Assembly (NCBI RefSeq): GCF_021018745.1
Contig: NZ_CP063845.1
Span: forward strand, 4,526,001-4,590,000
Source: Gloeobacter morelensis MG652769
GTDB lineage: Bacteria; Cyanobacteriota; Cyanobacteriia; Gloeobacterales; Gloeobacteraceae
Length of the DNA stretch: 64,000 nucleotides
Direction of reading: 5' to 3'
In this document: piece after piece, positions 26,310 to 35,254 of the stretch
Layout of the letters: every line of letters starts with the position of its first letter
How positions within the stretch are numbered: position 1 is the first letter of the stretch
Program-made: the position numbers and the translations under genes
The notes under the pieces: generated by a model
Databases searched by the model: none
What the model was told of the DNA's origin: nothing
What the model saw: the letters and a program-made list of their open reading frames with translations, nothing else

Positions 26310-27635
26310 ATGCATACGATTCACCGTTTCCGTTCGACTTTGTGGCACAAACCGTTCCACAATCAGAGTCTGAATTTCTGTACGCCAAATACACTTTTCC
26401 CTCGAAATGTAGCGACCGTAGCGGCAAGTATCGGATTGCTGCTGGCAAGTCTTGCCTCGGTGTGCGCCGAGGAAATTTCCGGTGTCACGGATTATTTTCA
26501 GGCAACCAGAACTCCTTCTCTCTTCGGAAACGTTGGCAGGGCTGCCGATGCAAACATCCCACTTGGCAAAGCCCATAAAATTGAAGCTACTGTCACAGAA
26601 AGTGCCACCAATTCGGTATTTGCCCAGGTCTTCCAGCCCTTTGGAGTTGCCACTGACGCGAGTGGCGGTGTTTTTGTCTCCTCCTGTGATGACGGTTGTT
26701 TCAACTCCATCGTTTCCAAGTTTGCCCCAGACGGCACCGCGCTGGGCGCCGTGGCAATCGGCGATGGTATAACCACCGCTGGCCAATATCTCGCCACGGA
26801 TCCGGCCACGGGAGCAATATACGATTTGATTCCCGATGGCACTCTTTTGGCCATCGATCCCAACAGCGGCGCCATCACCCCGCTATTGAACCTTCGACAG
26901 CTGCAAATAGACACCAGTTCTGTCTATGATATCGTCGCAGGTGCAGCCGACAATTTCGGCGGGCTTATTTTGCCTGAGTCTTCTATCTACGGCGACTTAT
27001 CCATTCTGCAAAGCAGTGACGTCACTTATCTTTTTGTGACGGCTTTGTCGGCACAAACCTTACCCTATGTCATCCGCTTGCGCCTGCAAGGCGGGTCGGT
27101 AGTCGAAGCCAAGGCAATTGTGGCTTCCCGCGCCTCCACCGCAGGTGGAGTCAACCTCACGCGGGGCGTTGCAGTCAACCTTCAAAAAGTGGTGTTGACA
27201 ACACTCCCCATTGGCAACGGTGTCGGAACCTTTGATGTACCAGTGGCATTTATTGCCGATTTCGATCCTATGGCCGCGTCTGTAGAAACGATCGCGGTTT
27301 CTGGAGGAACCGATCTTGCAAGTTCTGGCATGACAGCGGATACTGCTGGAAACTTCTACATCGCAACCAATTCAGTGGGGTCGGCAGCCCTGGGGCTACC
27401 AGGCGGTTCGTTGGTGGTTGTTTCCCCCGAATTCTTGATCCTCAACACTTTCAGTATCGGAGGGGCCACATCCACCGCAGGAGACGTGGCCGTCAGTTCG
27501 CTCGATGGTACAGCCTATCTTACTGCACGAAATGAGAACGCTGTTATTGCAGTAAGCGGTTTGCTATCTTCTGAAATGGCGAACTCCGCCAGGAGCACCA
27601 ATAGACAAAAGAGGAGGTTGTCGCCATCTCGCTGA
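26310..27635 (+). CDS. Secreted NHL/propeller-like protein
   Basis: 441-residue protein, ATG 26310 after GGAGAC. The N-terminus has a late hydrophobic segment (VATVAASIGLLLASLASVCAEE) that can serve as a signal peptide. The body has repeated strands of the type FGVATDASGGVFVSS, YDLIPDGTLLAIDPNSG, GMTADTAGNFYIAT and GDVAVSSLDGTAYLT, as in SMP-30/NHL beta-propellers. It is a paralogue of the upstream shorter gene. No catalytic motif recognised. A basic tail (RQKRRLSPSR) ends the protein. Confidence 0.6.
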   Translation: MHTIHRFRSTLWHKPFHNQSLNFCTPNTLFPRNVATVAASIGLLLASLASVCAEEISGVTDYFQATRTPSLFGNVGRAADANIPLGKAHKIEATVTESATNSVFAQVFQPFGVATDASGGVFVSSCDDGCFNSIVSKFAPDGTALGAVAIGDGITTAGQYLATDPATGAIYDLIPDGTLLAIDPNSGAITPLLNLRQLQIDTSSVYDIVAGAADNFGGLILPESSIYGDLSILQSSDVTYLFVTALSAQTLPYVIRLRLQGGSVVEAKAIVASRASTAGGVNLTRGVAVNLQKVVLTTLPIGNGVGTFDVPVAFIADFDPMAASVETIAVSGGTDLASSGMTADTAGNFYIATNSVGSAALGLPGGSLVVVSPEFLILNTFSIGGATSTAGDVAVSSLDGTAYLTARNENAVIAVSGLLSSEMANSARSTNRQKRRLSPSR

Positions 27636-28190
27636 AAAGACTGGGCATCGCGTGCCAGTTACGTGCATTTCGGTTTCATAGACCTGAGCGCTTTGATCAG
27701 CTTTCAGGAATTGTGAACCACACGCACCTTTTGTTCGTTTTTACAAGCGGCGGCCGTAAAAGCTCTCCGCACAAACAGCGGTTGCACTCGTCGATGGGTT
27801 ATCTACCGCCGGTAGAATTTGAAGCTGGAATCAAGTGTGAGACAAGTCAAGCAAACCATCCCACTTAAGCAAGTGAGAAAACTGTCTCAGCTCTGGGGGT
27901 CTACTCTACGGATACAACCGAACGCTGCGTTCGAGTGTGACGCCCCGAGCGGTCGATACCAGCTGCGATGCGGCTCCACCGTCGCATAACTGACGCTGTC
28001 CCCATTCTGCCGCCAAAAGCCGGTCGAGTATGCCTTGCGGGCATCTCCGCCGGCTTTTTCAGGGCCGGCATCGATAGAAGCGACAAGGCACGACGAGCAA
28101 CTGCGCGCCAACATTAACGTGTTTTTCGCAAACTTCGGGTTTGGCGGGTCCGCTCGCTACCATAGAAAAGTTTTGGCCCGGTGCACAAAA
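27636..28190. other. Intergenic region before the lysine operon
   Basis: 555 bases without a convincing gene. Between about 27893 and 28059 several hairpins are visible (CGAACG/CGTTCG, TGCGA/TCGCA and a possible outer pair TGGGG/CCCCA) that end in a terminator-like stem at 28015-28059. This could be a leader or a small RNA, but no known family was recognised. Confidence 0.35.
28015..28059 (+). terminator. Terminator-like hairpin
   Basis: AAAAGCCGG (28015-28023) pairs with CCGGCTTTTT (28050-28059), with an inner TATGCC/GGGCAT stem. The T5 run fits Rho-independent termination on the plus strand; the A4 on the other side allows weaker bidirectional use. Confidence 0.5.
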
Positions 28191-29690
28191 ATGATGTCCA
28201 CACCCATCCGCTGCCTCAACTACATCGACGGCCAGTGGCAGCCCGCCCAATCAGGCGAGATGCTCGAAGATCTCAATCCTGCCGATCGCCGCGAGGTGGT
28301 GGCCACTTTTGCGCGCTCGGGGGCGGCTGATGTCGAAGCGGCCGTGGCCGCCGCCCGCAAAGCCTACAGAGGATGGCGGCTGGTGAGCGCCCCGACCAGA
28401 GCCGAGATTGTCTTTCGTATCGGCGAGATTCTGCGCGGGCGCAAAGAAGATCTGGCCCAACTGATGAGCCGCGAGATGGGTAAGACCATCGTCGAAGCGC
28501 GCGGCGATGTGCAGGAGGCGATCGACTGCGCCTTCTACTACGCCGGGGAAGGACGGCGGCTGTTTGGCCAGACCACCCCCTCCGAGATGGACAACAAGTT
28601 TGCGATGTCGGTGCGCGCTCCGGTGGGCGTGTGCGCCCTGATTACTCCCTGGAACTTTCCTGTCGCCATTCCCTGCTGGAAGGCCCTTCCGGCCCTCGTC
28701 TGCGGCAACACGGTGATCCTCAAGCCCGCCGAGGACACCCCCGCCTGCGCCACGGCCCTCATCGACGTCTTTCTAGAGGCGGGCTTGCCCGCCGGGGTGG
28801 CCAATCTCGTGCACGGCACCGGTGAGGAGGCGGGCCGGGCGCTGGTCGCCCACCCGGGGGTGGATCTGGTCTCTTTTACCGGTTCTTCAGTAGTGGGAGC
28901 GGAGGTGGCCTCGGTGTGTGGACGGACCCACAAGCGCGTCTGCCTGGAGATGGGGGGCAAGAACGCCCAGATCGTCATGGAGGACGCCGACCTTGAACTG
29001 GCCCTCAAAGGAGCGCTCTGGGGCGCCTTCGGCACCACCGGCCAGCGCTGCACCGCCACCAGCCGCCTGATCTTGCACCGCGACATCAAGCAGGTTTTTA
29101 CCGAAAAGCTCATCGAGCAGGCCCGCCAACTGCGCCTCGGTCCCGGCACCGACCCAAATACCGAAGTCGGCCCGCTTATCAACGAAAGCCAACTGAGCCG
29201 CGTGCAACGGTACATCGAGATCGCCCGCCAGGAAGGACTCAAGGTTTTGCTCGGAGGGGGACCGGCTCGCTCCGAGGAACTGGCCCATGGCCACTTCTTT
29301 GAGCCCACGATCCTCGATGAAGTTCCCCCCACCAGCCGTCTGGCGCGCGAGGAAGTGTTCGGGCCGGTGGTGGTGCTGATGACCATAGATTCGTTCGAGC
29401 AAGCGGTGGAATTGCTCAACGACACGCCCTACGGGCTTTCTTCCTCGGTCTATACCCGCGACGTCAACCGGGCCTTCCGGGCCATCCGCGACATCGAGGC
29501 GGGGATCACCTACATCAATGGACCGACCACGGGGGCGGAGGTGCACCTGCCCTTTGGCGGCGTCAAGCAAACCGGCAACGGCCACCGCGAAGCCGGTAGC
29601 GCCGTACTCGACGTGTTTTCTGAGTGGAAGACCGTCTACGTCGATTTTTCCGGTCAACTGCAGCGCGCCCAGATCGACAACCGTTCGTGA
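28191..29690 (+). CDS. Aldehyde dehydrogenase, probably for 2-aminoadipate semialdehyde
   Basis: 499-residue NAD(P)-dependent aldehyde dehydrogenase. The N-terminus reads RCLNYIDGQW. It shows GVCALITPWNFPVAIPCWK, the Rossmann motif FTGSSVVG, the general base in LEMGGKN near residue 253 and the nucleophile in GTTGQRCTA near residue 286. ATG 28191 (or 28194) starts at the homology. An aminotransferase and an HglS-like enzyme follow in the same operon, so oxidation of 2-aminoadipate 6-semialdehyde to 2-aminoadipate is the best inferred role; succinate semialdehyde is the main alternative. Confidence 0.8.
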   Translation: MMSTPIRCLNYIDGQWQPAQSGEMLEDLNPADRREVVATFARSGAADVEAAVAAARKAYRGWRLVSAPTRAEIVFRIGEILRGRKEDLAQLMSREMGKTIVEARGDVQEAIDCAFYYAGEGRRLFGQTTPSEMDNKFAMSVRAPVGVCALITPWNFPVAIPCWKALPALVCGNTVILKPAEDTPACATALIDVFLEAGLPAGVANLVHGTGEEAGRALVAHPGVDLVSFTGSSVVGAEVASVCGRTHKRVCLEMGGKNAQIVMEDADLELALKGALWGAFGTTGQRCTATSRLILHRDIKQVFTEKLIEQARQLRLGPGTDPNTEVGPLINESQLSRVQRYIEIARQEGLKVLLGGGPARSEELAHGHFFEPTILDEVPPTSRLAREEVFGPVVVLMTIDSFEQAVELLNDTPYGLSSSVYTRDVNRAFRAIRDIEAGITYINGPTTGAEVHLPFGGVKQTGNGHREAGSAVLDVFSEWKTVYVDFSGQLQRAQIDNRS

Positions 29691-29701
29691 GGACTACCCC
29701 G

Positions 29702-31021
29702 ATGCTCAGTCTGCCCGCCAAAGCGGCTGCTTTGCCCCGCGTCCCGCGCCTGGTGGGGCCACTGCCCGGCCCCCGCGCCCAGGCCCTGATTGCCCGCGAC
29801 GAAGCGGTCACCTCGCCTTCTTATACCCGCGGCTACCCGCTGGTGGCCGCCCGCGGCGAAGGCTGCATGCTCGAAGACGTGGACGGCAACGTCTTTTTGG
29901 ATCTGACCGCCGGGATCGCCGTCACCGCCACCGGCCACGCCCATCCGGTGGTCGTGCGCGCCATCCAGGAGCAAGCGGCCAATCTGCTGCACATGTCGGG
30001 TACCGACTTTTATTATGAACCGATGGCCGAACTGGCCGAGGCTCTGAGCGCGCGCGCTCCCTTCCCGACGGCGGCAGGCCGCCCCCGCGCCCGGGTGTTC
30101 TTCAGCAATTCCGGCGCCGAATCGAACGAAGGGGCGCTAAAGCTGGCGCGCTACCACACCGGCCGCCAGCAGGTGGTGGCCTTTTTGGGAGCCTTCCACG
30201 GCCGCACCTACGGAGCGATGTCGCTCACCGGCTCCAAGGCTGTCCAACGCCAGGGCTTTGGCCCGCTGGTGCCCGGTATCAGCCACATTCCCTACGGCAC
30301 CCACGCGAGCCTCGATTACCTCGAAGACAAGCTTTTCCCGACGGTGCTTCCCCCCGAAGAGATAGCGGCCATCGTCGTCGAACCGATCCAGGGCGAAGGC
30401 GGCTATATCGTGCCGGAGGACGGCTTTCATGAGCGCATCCGCCAGATTTGCACCTGCCACGGCATCTTGATGGTGGTGGACGAGGTGCAGGCGGGCATGG
30501 GCCGCACCGGCAAGCTCTTTGCCATCGAGCACTGGGGGGTCCAGCCCGATATCGTCACCCTCGCCAAGGGCATCGCGAGCGGCCTGCCCCTGGGGGCTAT
30601 CCTGTCGCGGCCCGAGATCATGACCTGGCCCGCCGGGTCGCACGCGACGACGTTCGGGGGCAACCCGGTCGCCTGTGCCGCCGCCAACGCCACGCTCAAG
30701 CTTTTGGAAGCGGGGCTCATCGAGAACGCCGAGCGCATGGGACGGGTTCTCCAGGCGGGGCTGGGGCAATTGGCCGATCGCTTCGCCTTTGTCTCGGCTT
30801 CTCGGGGCAAGGGCCTGATGGTGGCCGTCGATCTATTCGACGCGGCGGGCAACCTCGATCGCGAGCGGCGCGACAAAATCGTCGATCTGGCCTTTTACAG
30901 GGGGCTGTTGCTGCTCGGTTGCGGCAGGGCGGCCATCCGCTTCTGCCCGCCGCTGGTTGTCGACACCGACCAAGTCCGCGTCGCCCTCGACATCCTGCGT
31001 CAAATTTTCGAGGAACAGTGA
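29702..31021 (+). CDS. Class III PLP aminotransferase (lysine/aminoadipate type)
   Basis: 439-residue fold-type I aminotransferase. The PLP lysine is in TLAKGIASGLPLGAI, the PLP-contacting Asp in VDEVQAGMGRTGK, with the ornithine/GABA-type FFSNSGAESNEGALKLAR and FHGRTYGAMSLTGSK. ATG 29702 lies 11 bases after the upstream stop with GAGG as binding site; HglS starts 1 base after its stop. By context it could remove the epsilon-amino group of lysine, convert 2-aminoadipate to 2-oxoadipate, or both. Sequence alone cannot separate this from 4-aminobutyrate aminotransferase. Confidence 0.85.
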   Translation: MLSLPAKAAALPRVPRLVGPLPGPRAQALIARDEAVTSPSYTRGYPLVAARGEGCMLEDVDGNVFLDLTAGIAVTATGHAHPVVVRAIQEQAANLLHMSGTDFYYEPMAELAEALSARAPFPTAAGRPRARVFFSNSGAESNEGALKLARYHTGRQQVVAFLGAFHGRTYGAMSLTGSKAVQRQGFGPLVPGISHIPYGTHASLDYLEDKLFPTVLPPEEIAAIVVEPIQGEGGYIVPEDGFHERIRQICTCHGILMVVDEVQAGMGRTGKLFAIEHWGVQPDIVTLAKGIASGLPLGAILSRPEIMTWPAGSHATTFGGNPVACAAANATLKLLEAGLIENAERMGRVLQAGLGQLADRFAFVSASRGKGLMVAVDLFDAAGNLDRERRDKIVDLAFYRGLLLLGCGRAAIRFCPPLVVDTDQVRVALDILRQIFEEQ

Positions 31022-31022
31022 G

Positions 31023-31883
31023 ATGGAAGGTCTTCTGGCCCGTGAGCTGTGGGCGCGGTTGTGGGAAAAATATCAAAGGCGGGTCGCCTACGCCCGCACC
31101 TACCAGCGGATGATCGAGGAGGCGGGCGGCACGGTCGCCAACGATCATATTGCCTTTCGCTCCCTCAGACTGATCCTGGACGGCCAGGACTTCGGCCTTG
31201 GCTATCTGGAGCGGTTTTTGTTTCCCCTGGGCTACGAAGCGGCCGGTGAATACCGCTTCCCGACCCAGTCGCTGTACGCCCGTCACTACCGCCACCCCGA
31301 ACAGGACGCCCTCGACCTGCCGAAACTGTTCGTAAGCGAACTCGTCGTAGACGACCTGCCGGCACCCGCAGCCGGGCTCATCCGCGCGAGTGTCGCCGGG
31401 GCAAAGCTAGTCGAGCGGGCCGACACACCACAATCGCTGGAGGCGGTCTTCGATCGCCCCTGGCAACCCCCACTGCGCTCGGCCGTCGAGGCGCTCAACG
31501 ACATAAGCCAGTACGGCGCCTGGGTGTTGCTGCACGGGTACGCCGTCAACCATTTCACCGGCTACGTCAACCGCCAGAACACCGCCGCCTACCCGGATAT
31601 TGAGAGCACCGCCCAGGGGCTGGCAGCCCTCGGAGTACCGATGAAAAGTGAGATCGAGGGCAGTTGGGGCAGCGGCCTCAGGCAGACCGCCACCAAAGCG
31701 GTCAGCGAACCTGCCGCGGTGCGCGACGACGCCACGGGCGAACCGGTGCCAATCCCCTGGACCTACGCCTACTACGAAATCGCCGAGCGCGGACCGATCG
31801 AAGTCGCCCCGGGCCGGCTGGAGCGCTTCGAAGGGTTCCTGGGTCCGCAGGCTAAAAATCTTTTCGAGATGACCCGATTGTAA
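31023..31883 (+). CDS. hglS: 2-oxoadipate dioxygenase/decarboxylase HglS (DUF1338)
   Basis: 286-residue DUF1338 protein. Characterised HglS is an Fe(II) enzyme that converts 2-oxoadipate with O2 to 2-hydroxyglutarate and CO2 in bacterial lysine catabolism. The pair H42-x3-R46 in DHIAFRS fits the metal-ligand His and substrate-binding Arg of HglS. Further candidate ligands are H171/H177 in LLHGYAVNHFTGY and E252 in YAYYEIAERG. ATG 31023 overlaps no gene and sits one base after the aminotransferase stop, so the two are co-translated. The mapping of ligands is from memory of the family. Confidence 0.8.
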   Translation: MEGLLARELWARLWEKYQRRVAYARTYQRMIEEAGGTVANDHIAFRSLRLILDGQDFGLGYLERFLFPLGYEAAGEYRFPTQSLYARHYRHPEQDALDLPKLFVSELVVDDLPAPAAGLIRASVAGAKLVERADTPQSLEAVFDRPWQPPLRSAVEALNDISQYGAWVLLHGYAVNHFTGYVNRQNTAAYPDIESTAQGLAALGVPMKSEIEGSWGSGLRQTATKAVSEPAAVRDDATGEPVPIPWTYAYYEIAERGPIEVAPGRLERFEGFLGPQAKNLFEMTRL

Positions 31884-31886
31884 TTA

Positions 31887-32537
31887 TCAAGTTGCTGTCG
31901 AGTGTGACGGCATTCCAGTTGCAATAAACTGCTTTATTTCTTCCTCAAGGGCTTGAAAGGCAGATAATGCACGAAGCGCAGAGAAATCCTCGGCAAATTC
32001 TGTGACGCGGACAGCCGCTTGTTCTGGAATAAACCGATTTCGCCTTCGCCCTTGCAACCCACATGCACACCGGAGTAAATCGTGTAAAGTTTGCTTCGGA
32101 TCAGCTAAATATTCGACTTGAGAAAGCCGTGGCAGTTCCAGAGGTTCATTGCCTGACGGGTTGCCGGCCGCATTTCTGAGGGCAACAATATCGAAAAGAA
32201 GCCAAGCTTCCTGCATCCGCACAGGAATGACTCGAACAACTGAAGTATAAAGTTTGTTACAATTTGCAACAGCTTGATTGATTTCCTCAAGACGCTTCTG
32301 CCAGGGTTCGCGCTCCGCATCTCTGTGTACAAACAGAACATCGCACGGGTACAAATAGATACTTGTGTTAATTTTTTCTGCGAGATTTCTGGGCCTGTTG
32401 CGCAATCTGGACAAGTCGGCCCACTGCTCTTGGATAGAAATGTCGCCTAAATGCTGTCGAAGTAGCCAGGACAAAATCGGGATTAAGGCCCTATCCGAAC
32501 TACCATCTGATAGCAGCGTGTACTTCAGTTCTTGCAT
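31887..32537 (-). CDS. TOPRIM-like protein (DUF4276-like) paired with the ATPase
   Basis: 216-residue protein with a TOPRIM-like start (KYTLLSDGSSDRALIPILSWLL), a strand with DxE-type acids (CDVLFVHRDAERE) and VRMQEAWLLFD, which is typical of DUF4276 proteins. It begins 2 bases after the ATPase stop, so the two form one unit. It lies in an AT-richer segment than its neighbours. In known two-gene defence systems (OLD-like, PARIS-like) such partners act as the nuclease or effector. No direct evidence of activity here. Confidence 0.6.
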   Translation of the reverse strand: MQELKYTLLSDGSSDRALIPILSWLLRQHLGDISIQEQWADLSRLRNRPRNLAEKINTSIYLYPCDVLFVHRDAEREPWQKRLEEINQAVANCNKLYTSVVRVIPVRMQEAWLLFDIVALRNAAGNPSGNEPLELPRLSQVEYLADPKQTLHDLLRCACGLQGRRRNRFIPEQAAVRVTEFAEDFSALRALSAFQALEEEIKQFIATGMPSHSTAT

Positions 32538-32539
32538 GC

Positions 32540-34042
32540 CTATGATTGTGAAAACGGAATGAGCAACTGCAAATCTTCTCTATCCATCACACGGCGTACT
32601 TTGTGTTTAATTTGAGATTTATTTGAGCCGTTATTTGACCTCTTACTATCTACAGAAACAGGGTTTAAGTACGCCGACAACTGACCTCGTGAAACGATGC
32701 TTGGTTTCTCAGAGGCTTTCTCTCTCCAAGTATCCGGCAAGCAACTGAAGCATACCCGTTTAAATCGATCACCTTTCTCAACAGTTTCTTTAAGTTCAGC
32801 CACCACCAAGCTGTCATCTGGAACTTGTGCCACTACGGAAGGAGAATGGGTATTAATTATCACCTGTCGCAGAGGGTTGTCGTTGCCAACTTCTTCATAT
32901 GGATCCGTTGCAATGTCTTCAAGAAGCCTTAAAATGGCAGGAATGCGTTCAGGGTGTATACCATTTTCGGGCTCTTCTAAACAGAGCACTCCATTGGCTT
33001 CTGGATCAAAAGCAAGTACAGATAGTGCCAGAAATCTCAACGTTCCATCAGAAAGAGATTTGGCAGCATGAGGTGTACCGTCACGGCCGGAGACATGGAC
33101 AGTTAGCAACTCTCTCTTGTCGTCTCGATCAACCCAAATTCTTCTGACATCATCGATTAACTCGGAAAGTCGATTGGCAATTTGCGCAAAAGTTCTCGAT
33201 CTCGCGGTCTCTTCGGTCTCGCCTTCAATGATTCCGCTCGTCCGTTCGAGACGGGCTAGAGTCGCTGCCAGGTGTGAGCCGTCTGATCCAAGTCTTGCGG
33301 AAGATGTGAATTCATCAGGTTTACGCAAAGCTGCCGGTTCTAGCTGCAACAAGCTCCAGGACTGCATTTCTCTTCTGGTTAATAAAGCGGTTGGTGACTC
33401 GGCTGCGCTCGCTGTAGAAAGTACAGTTCTTGGGAGACTTGCAGCAGACCGAGAGAAGGGCCTACCTGGTATTTTATCCTGATGTAACTTAACGATTCTA
33501 TCTTTGCCTGAGCCCTCTGTAGAGATGAAAGATGAGGTGCGGCGTCCTGTGATTGCAGAGCGACGCCAGTGCTGCGAACTATGTGGAAAAAGAATATGTT
33601 TTGGGGCTTCACTAACATTGATATGGGTTAACTCCTCACTCAAAACCTCGATCGTGCCCTGTGGTCTTGAAGGATGTTCAGACCTGTATGCAAGAGCGAG
33701 CGAATAGCGGACGAACGTGGTACTTGCTTTTGCTTCTTGGCCCAAGTCGTCGCTGCCTATCGGAGGGATTATCATTTCTGCTTCAAAAGACATTTCATCG
33801 GTATGCTTATCGCCAACTCGGTGAAATATACTCCGTAAGTCTGCTGTTCGCGCTCCCTCGTCGCGCACCCTAAGAGCCGCCTCAATTAGAGAATAGCTAG
33901 CCAATGAACTTAGAAAAGTAATCGCGTCAAATAAATTAGATTTGCCGACGCCGTTTGCTCCGGCTATGCATGTGAAAGGGCCGAAGCGAACATCAACATT
34001 TACCAAGTTCTTAAATCCGGAGATTCTGAGCCGAGTGAGCAT
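32540..34042 (-). CDS. ABC/SMC-type AAA ATPase (AAA_21), candidate defence sensor
   Basis: 500-residue ATPase. Walker A GANGVGKSN at residues 28-36 (context LTRLRISGFKNLVNVDVRFGP), an ABC-type signature KSLSDGTLRFLAL, Walker B GVLCLEEPENGIHPERI and the switch His in INTHSPSVVAQ. No coiled-coil hook or C-terminal TOPRIM domain is present; that function appears to be in the next gene. ATG 34042 is preferred over an in-frame TTG at 34069. GC content is visibly lower than in flanking genes, which suggests transfer. Confidence 0.8.
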   Translation of the reverse strand: MLTRLRISGFKNLVNVDVRFGPFTCIAGANGVGKSNLFDAITFLSSLASYSLIEAALRVRDEGARTADLRSIFHRVGDKHTDEMSFEAEMIIPPIGSDDLGQEAKASTTFVRYSLALAYRSEHPSRPQGTIEVLSEELTHINVSEAPKHILFPHSSQHWRRSAITGRRTSSFISTEGSGKDRIVKLHQDKIPGRPFSRSAASLPRTVLSTASAAESPTALLTRREMQSWSLLQLEPAALRKPDEFTSSARLGSDGSHLAATLARLERTSGIIEGETEETARSRTFAQIANRLSELIDDVRRIWVDRDDKRELLTVHVSGRDGTPHAAKSLSDGTLRFLALSVLAFDPEANGVLCLEEPENGIHPERIPAILRLLEDIATDPYEEVGNDNPLRQVIINTHSPSVVAQVPDDSLVVAELKETVEKGDRFKRVCFSCLPDTWREKASEKPSIVSRGQLSAYLNPVSVDSKRSNNGSNKSQIKHKVRRVMDREDLQLLIPFSQS

Positions 34043-34069
34043 CTTTGGGATGTCCTGAGTTACCTGCAA

Positions 34070-34695
34070 CGAAAATGTTGCACCATCCTTCAGATTTTAT
34101 CGCTTGCGGCAAGAATTCCGAGCGTGAACTCGCAAAGTACCTTTGGGAAGCTAAGAGGTTTCCAAAGTCGGCAGCCCGGCAGGCCATTCAAAAGCTCACT
34201 CGGGATCTGCCATCGACCAACTCATGGCGGAATGGCCAGCTACGGAGCAACCCGAAGAGGATCATGACCAAATTTGCGAACCCGCGTCACCACCGGCAGA
34301 CCCACTCCTCGCCGCAGTCGCCACGCAAAGCGTGCCGGCCCTGATAATGCAGACCAAGCCCACCCACCGATTCTCCCGCCCACCTCGCCGTGAAGTCCGG
34401 GGGGTGCCGGGGGGGGTGGCATCCCCCCAGCGCGGGAAGGCTGGAGAGCGCGAGAGGGGAAGCGCGAAGGGGGTTCCGCCTCTCGCCCCACAGACTCGCG
34501 TGCAAAACACCCAACTCCCTACAAACAGACACCAAAAGACCCAGCCAAACAGCGGTCCAAAAAACCGTGTCCGATCCGAACCACGCTACTGCACCCAAAT
34601 TCGATATCCCAGGGTACTACCTGCCCGAAACAAAATTCTCCCCACCCGAAATCGGTAATCATGAAGTCACACCATCCAGCTTGGAGATTGCCACC
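34070..34695. other. Non-coding stretch with G-rich hairpin
   Basis: 626 bases between the ATPase gene and the Rrf2 gene. No convincing gene: the open frames are Arg/Pro/Ser-rich and show no homology I recognise. At about 34400-34430 a G8 run and a C6 run around TGGCAT can form a very stable hairpin. Confidence 0.4.
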
Positions 34696-35148
34696 ATGCC
34701 GACCAGTAGCCGATTTGCGGTGGCCGTTCATGTCCTCACTGCCCTCTCGGCCAACCCCGAGCAGCCGATCAAATCCGAGCAGATGGCCAAAAGTGCAAGC
34801 ACCAACCCGGCAGTGATTCGCCGAATCGCGTCGATGCTTTCCAAAGCCGGACTCACCGGTGCACAGCTAGGCCTCGGGGGCGGGGCCGTGCTCGCCCGTC
34901 CGGCAAGCGAGATCACCCTGCTCGACGTCTTCCGGGCGGTCGAAGAACCGCGACTATTCTCCTGGCACCGCAACTGTCCCGACCAGGAGTGCTTTATCGG
35001 GCGCAATATTCAAAAAGTCCTGCGCCGGACCACAGATCGGGCACAGGCCGCCCTTGAGGCCGAACTGCAAAAGGTGACCATTGCCGAGGTGACCCGCGAG
35101 GTCGGCGCCCCTGCCACCTGCGAAGCGATGGCGGAGCAGTCCGGTTGA
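34696..35148 (+). CDS. Rrf2-family transcription regulator (YwnA-like)
   Basis: 150-residue winged-helix protein: SSRFAVAVHVLTAL, then the recognition region MAKSASTNPAVIRRIASMLSKAGLT and a wing region ITLLDVFRAVE. The three closely spaced cysteines of Fe-S Rrf2 proteins such as IscR are missing; only CPDQECF remains. It therefore resembles the YwnA subgroup, which often controls a neighbouring oxidoreductase. ATG 34696 starts at the domain. An inverted repeat and an azoreductase gene follow downstream. Confidence 0.8.
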   Translation: MPTSSRFAVAVHVLTALSANPEQPIKSEQMAKSASTNPAVIRRIASMLSKAGLTGAQLGLGGGAVLARPASEITLLDVFRAVEEPRLFSWHRNCPDQECFIGRNIQKVLRRTTDRAQAALEAELQKVTIAEVTREVGAPATCEAMAEQSG

Positions 35149-35178
35149 ACCTCGGGGCGGATCAAAATGAAACGTTGT

Positions 35179-35203
35179 GTAATAGCGTTAGTTACGTTAT
35201 TAC
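35179..35203. promoter_or_regulatory. Operator-like inverted repeat
   Basis: GTAATAGCGT (35179-35188) and ACGTTATTAC (35194-35203) are inverted repeats with one mismatch and a 5-base spacer. They lie between the Rrf2-type regulator and the azoreductase and are a likely binding site for that regulator. Confidence 0.55.
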
Positions 35204-35254
35204 TATTTAAGGGCCTTGCTTACGTCGCCCGCACAACGGCACGGAGAGAAATCT

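Noticed and set aside
34043-34690. Possible small genes in the gap upstream of the Rrf2 gene
   Set aside because: Frames are Arg/Pro-rich with no ribosome binding site and no similarity to known proteins.
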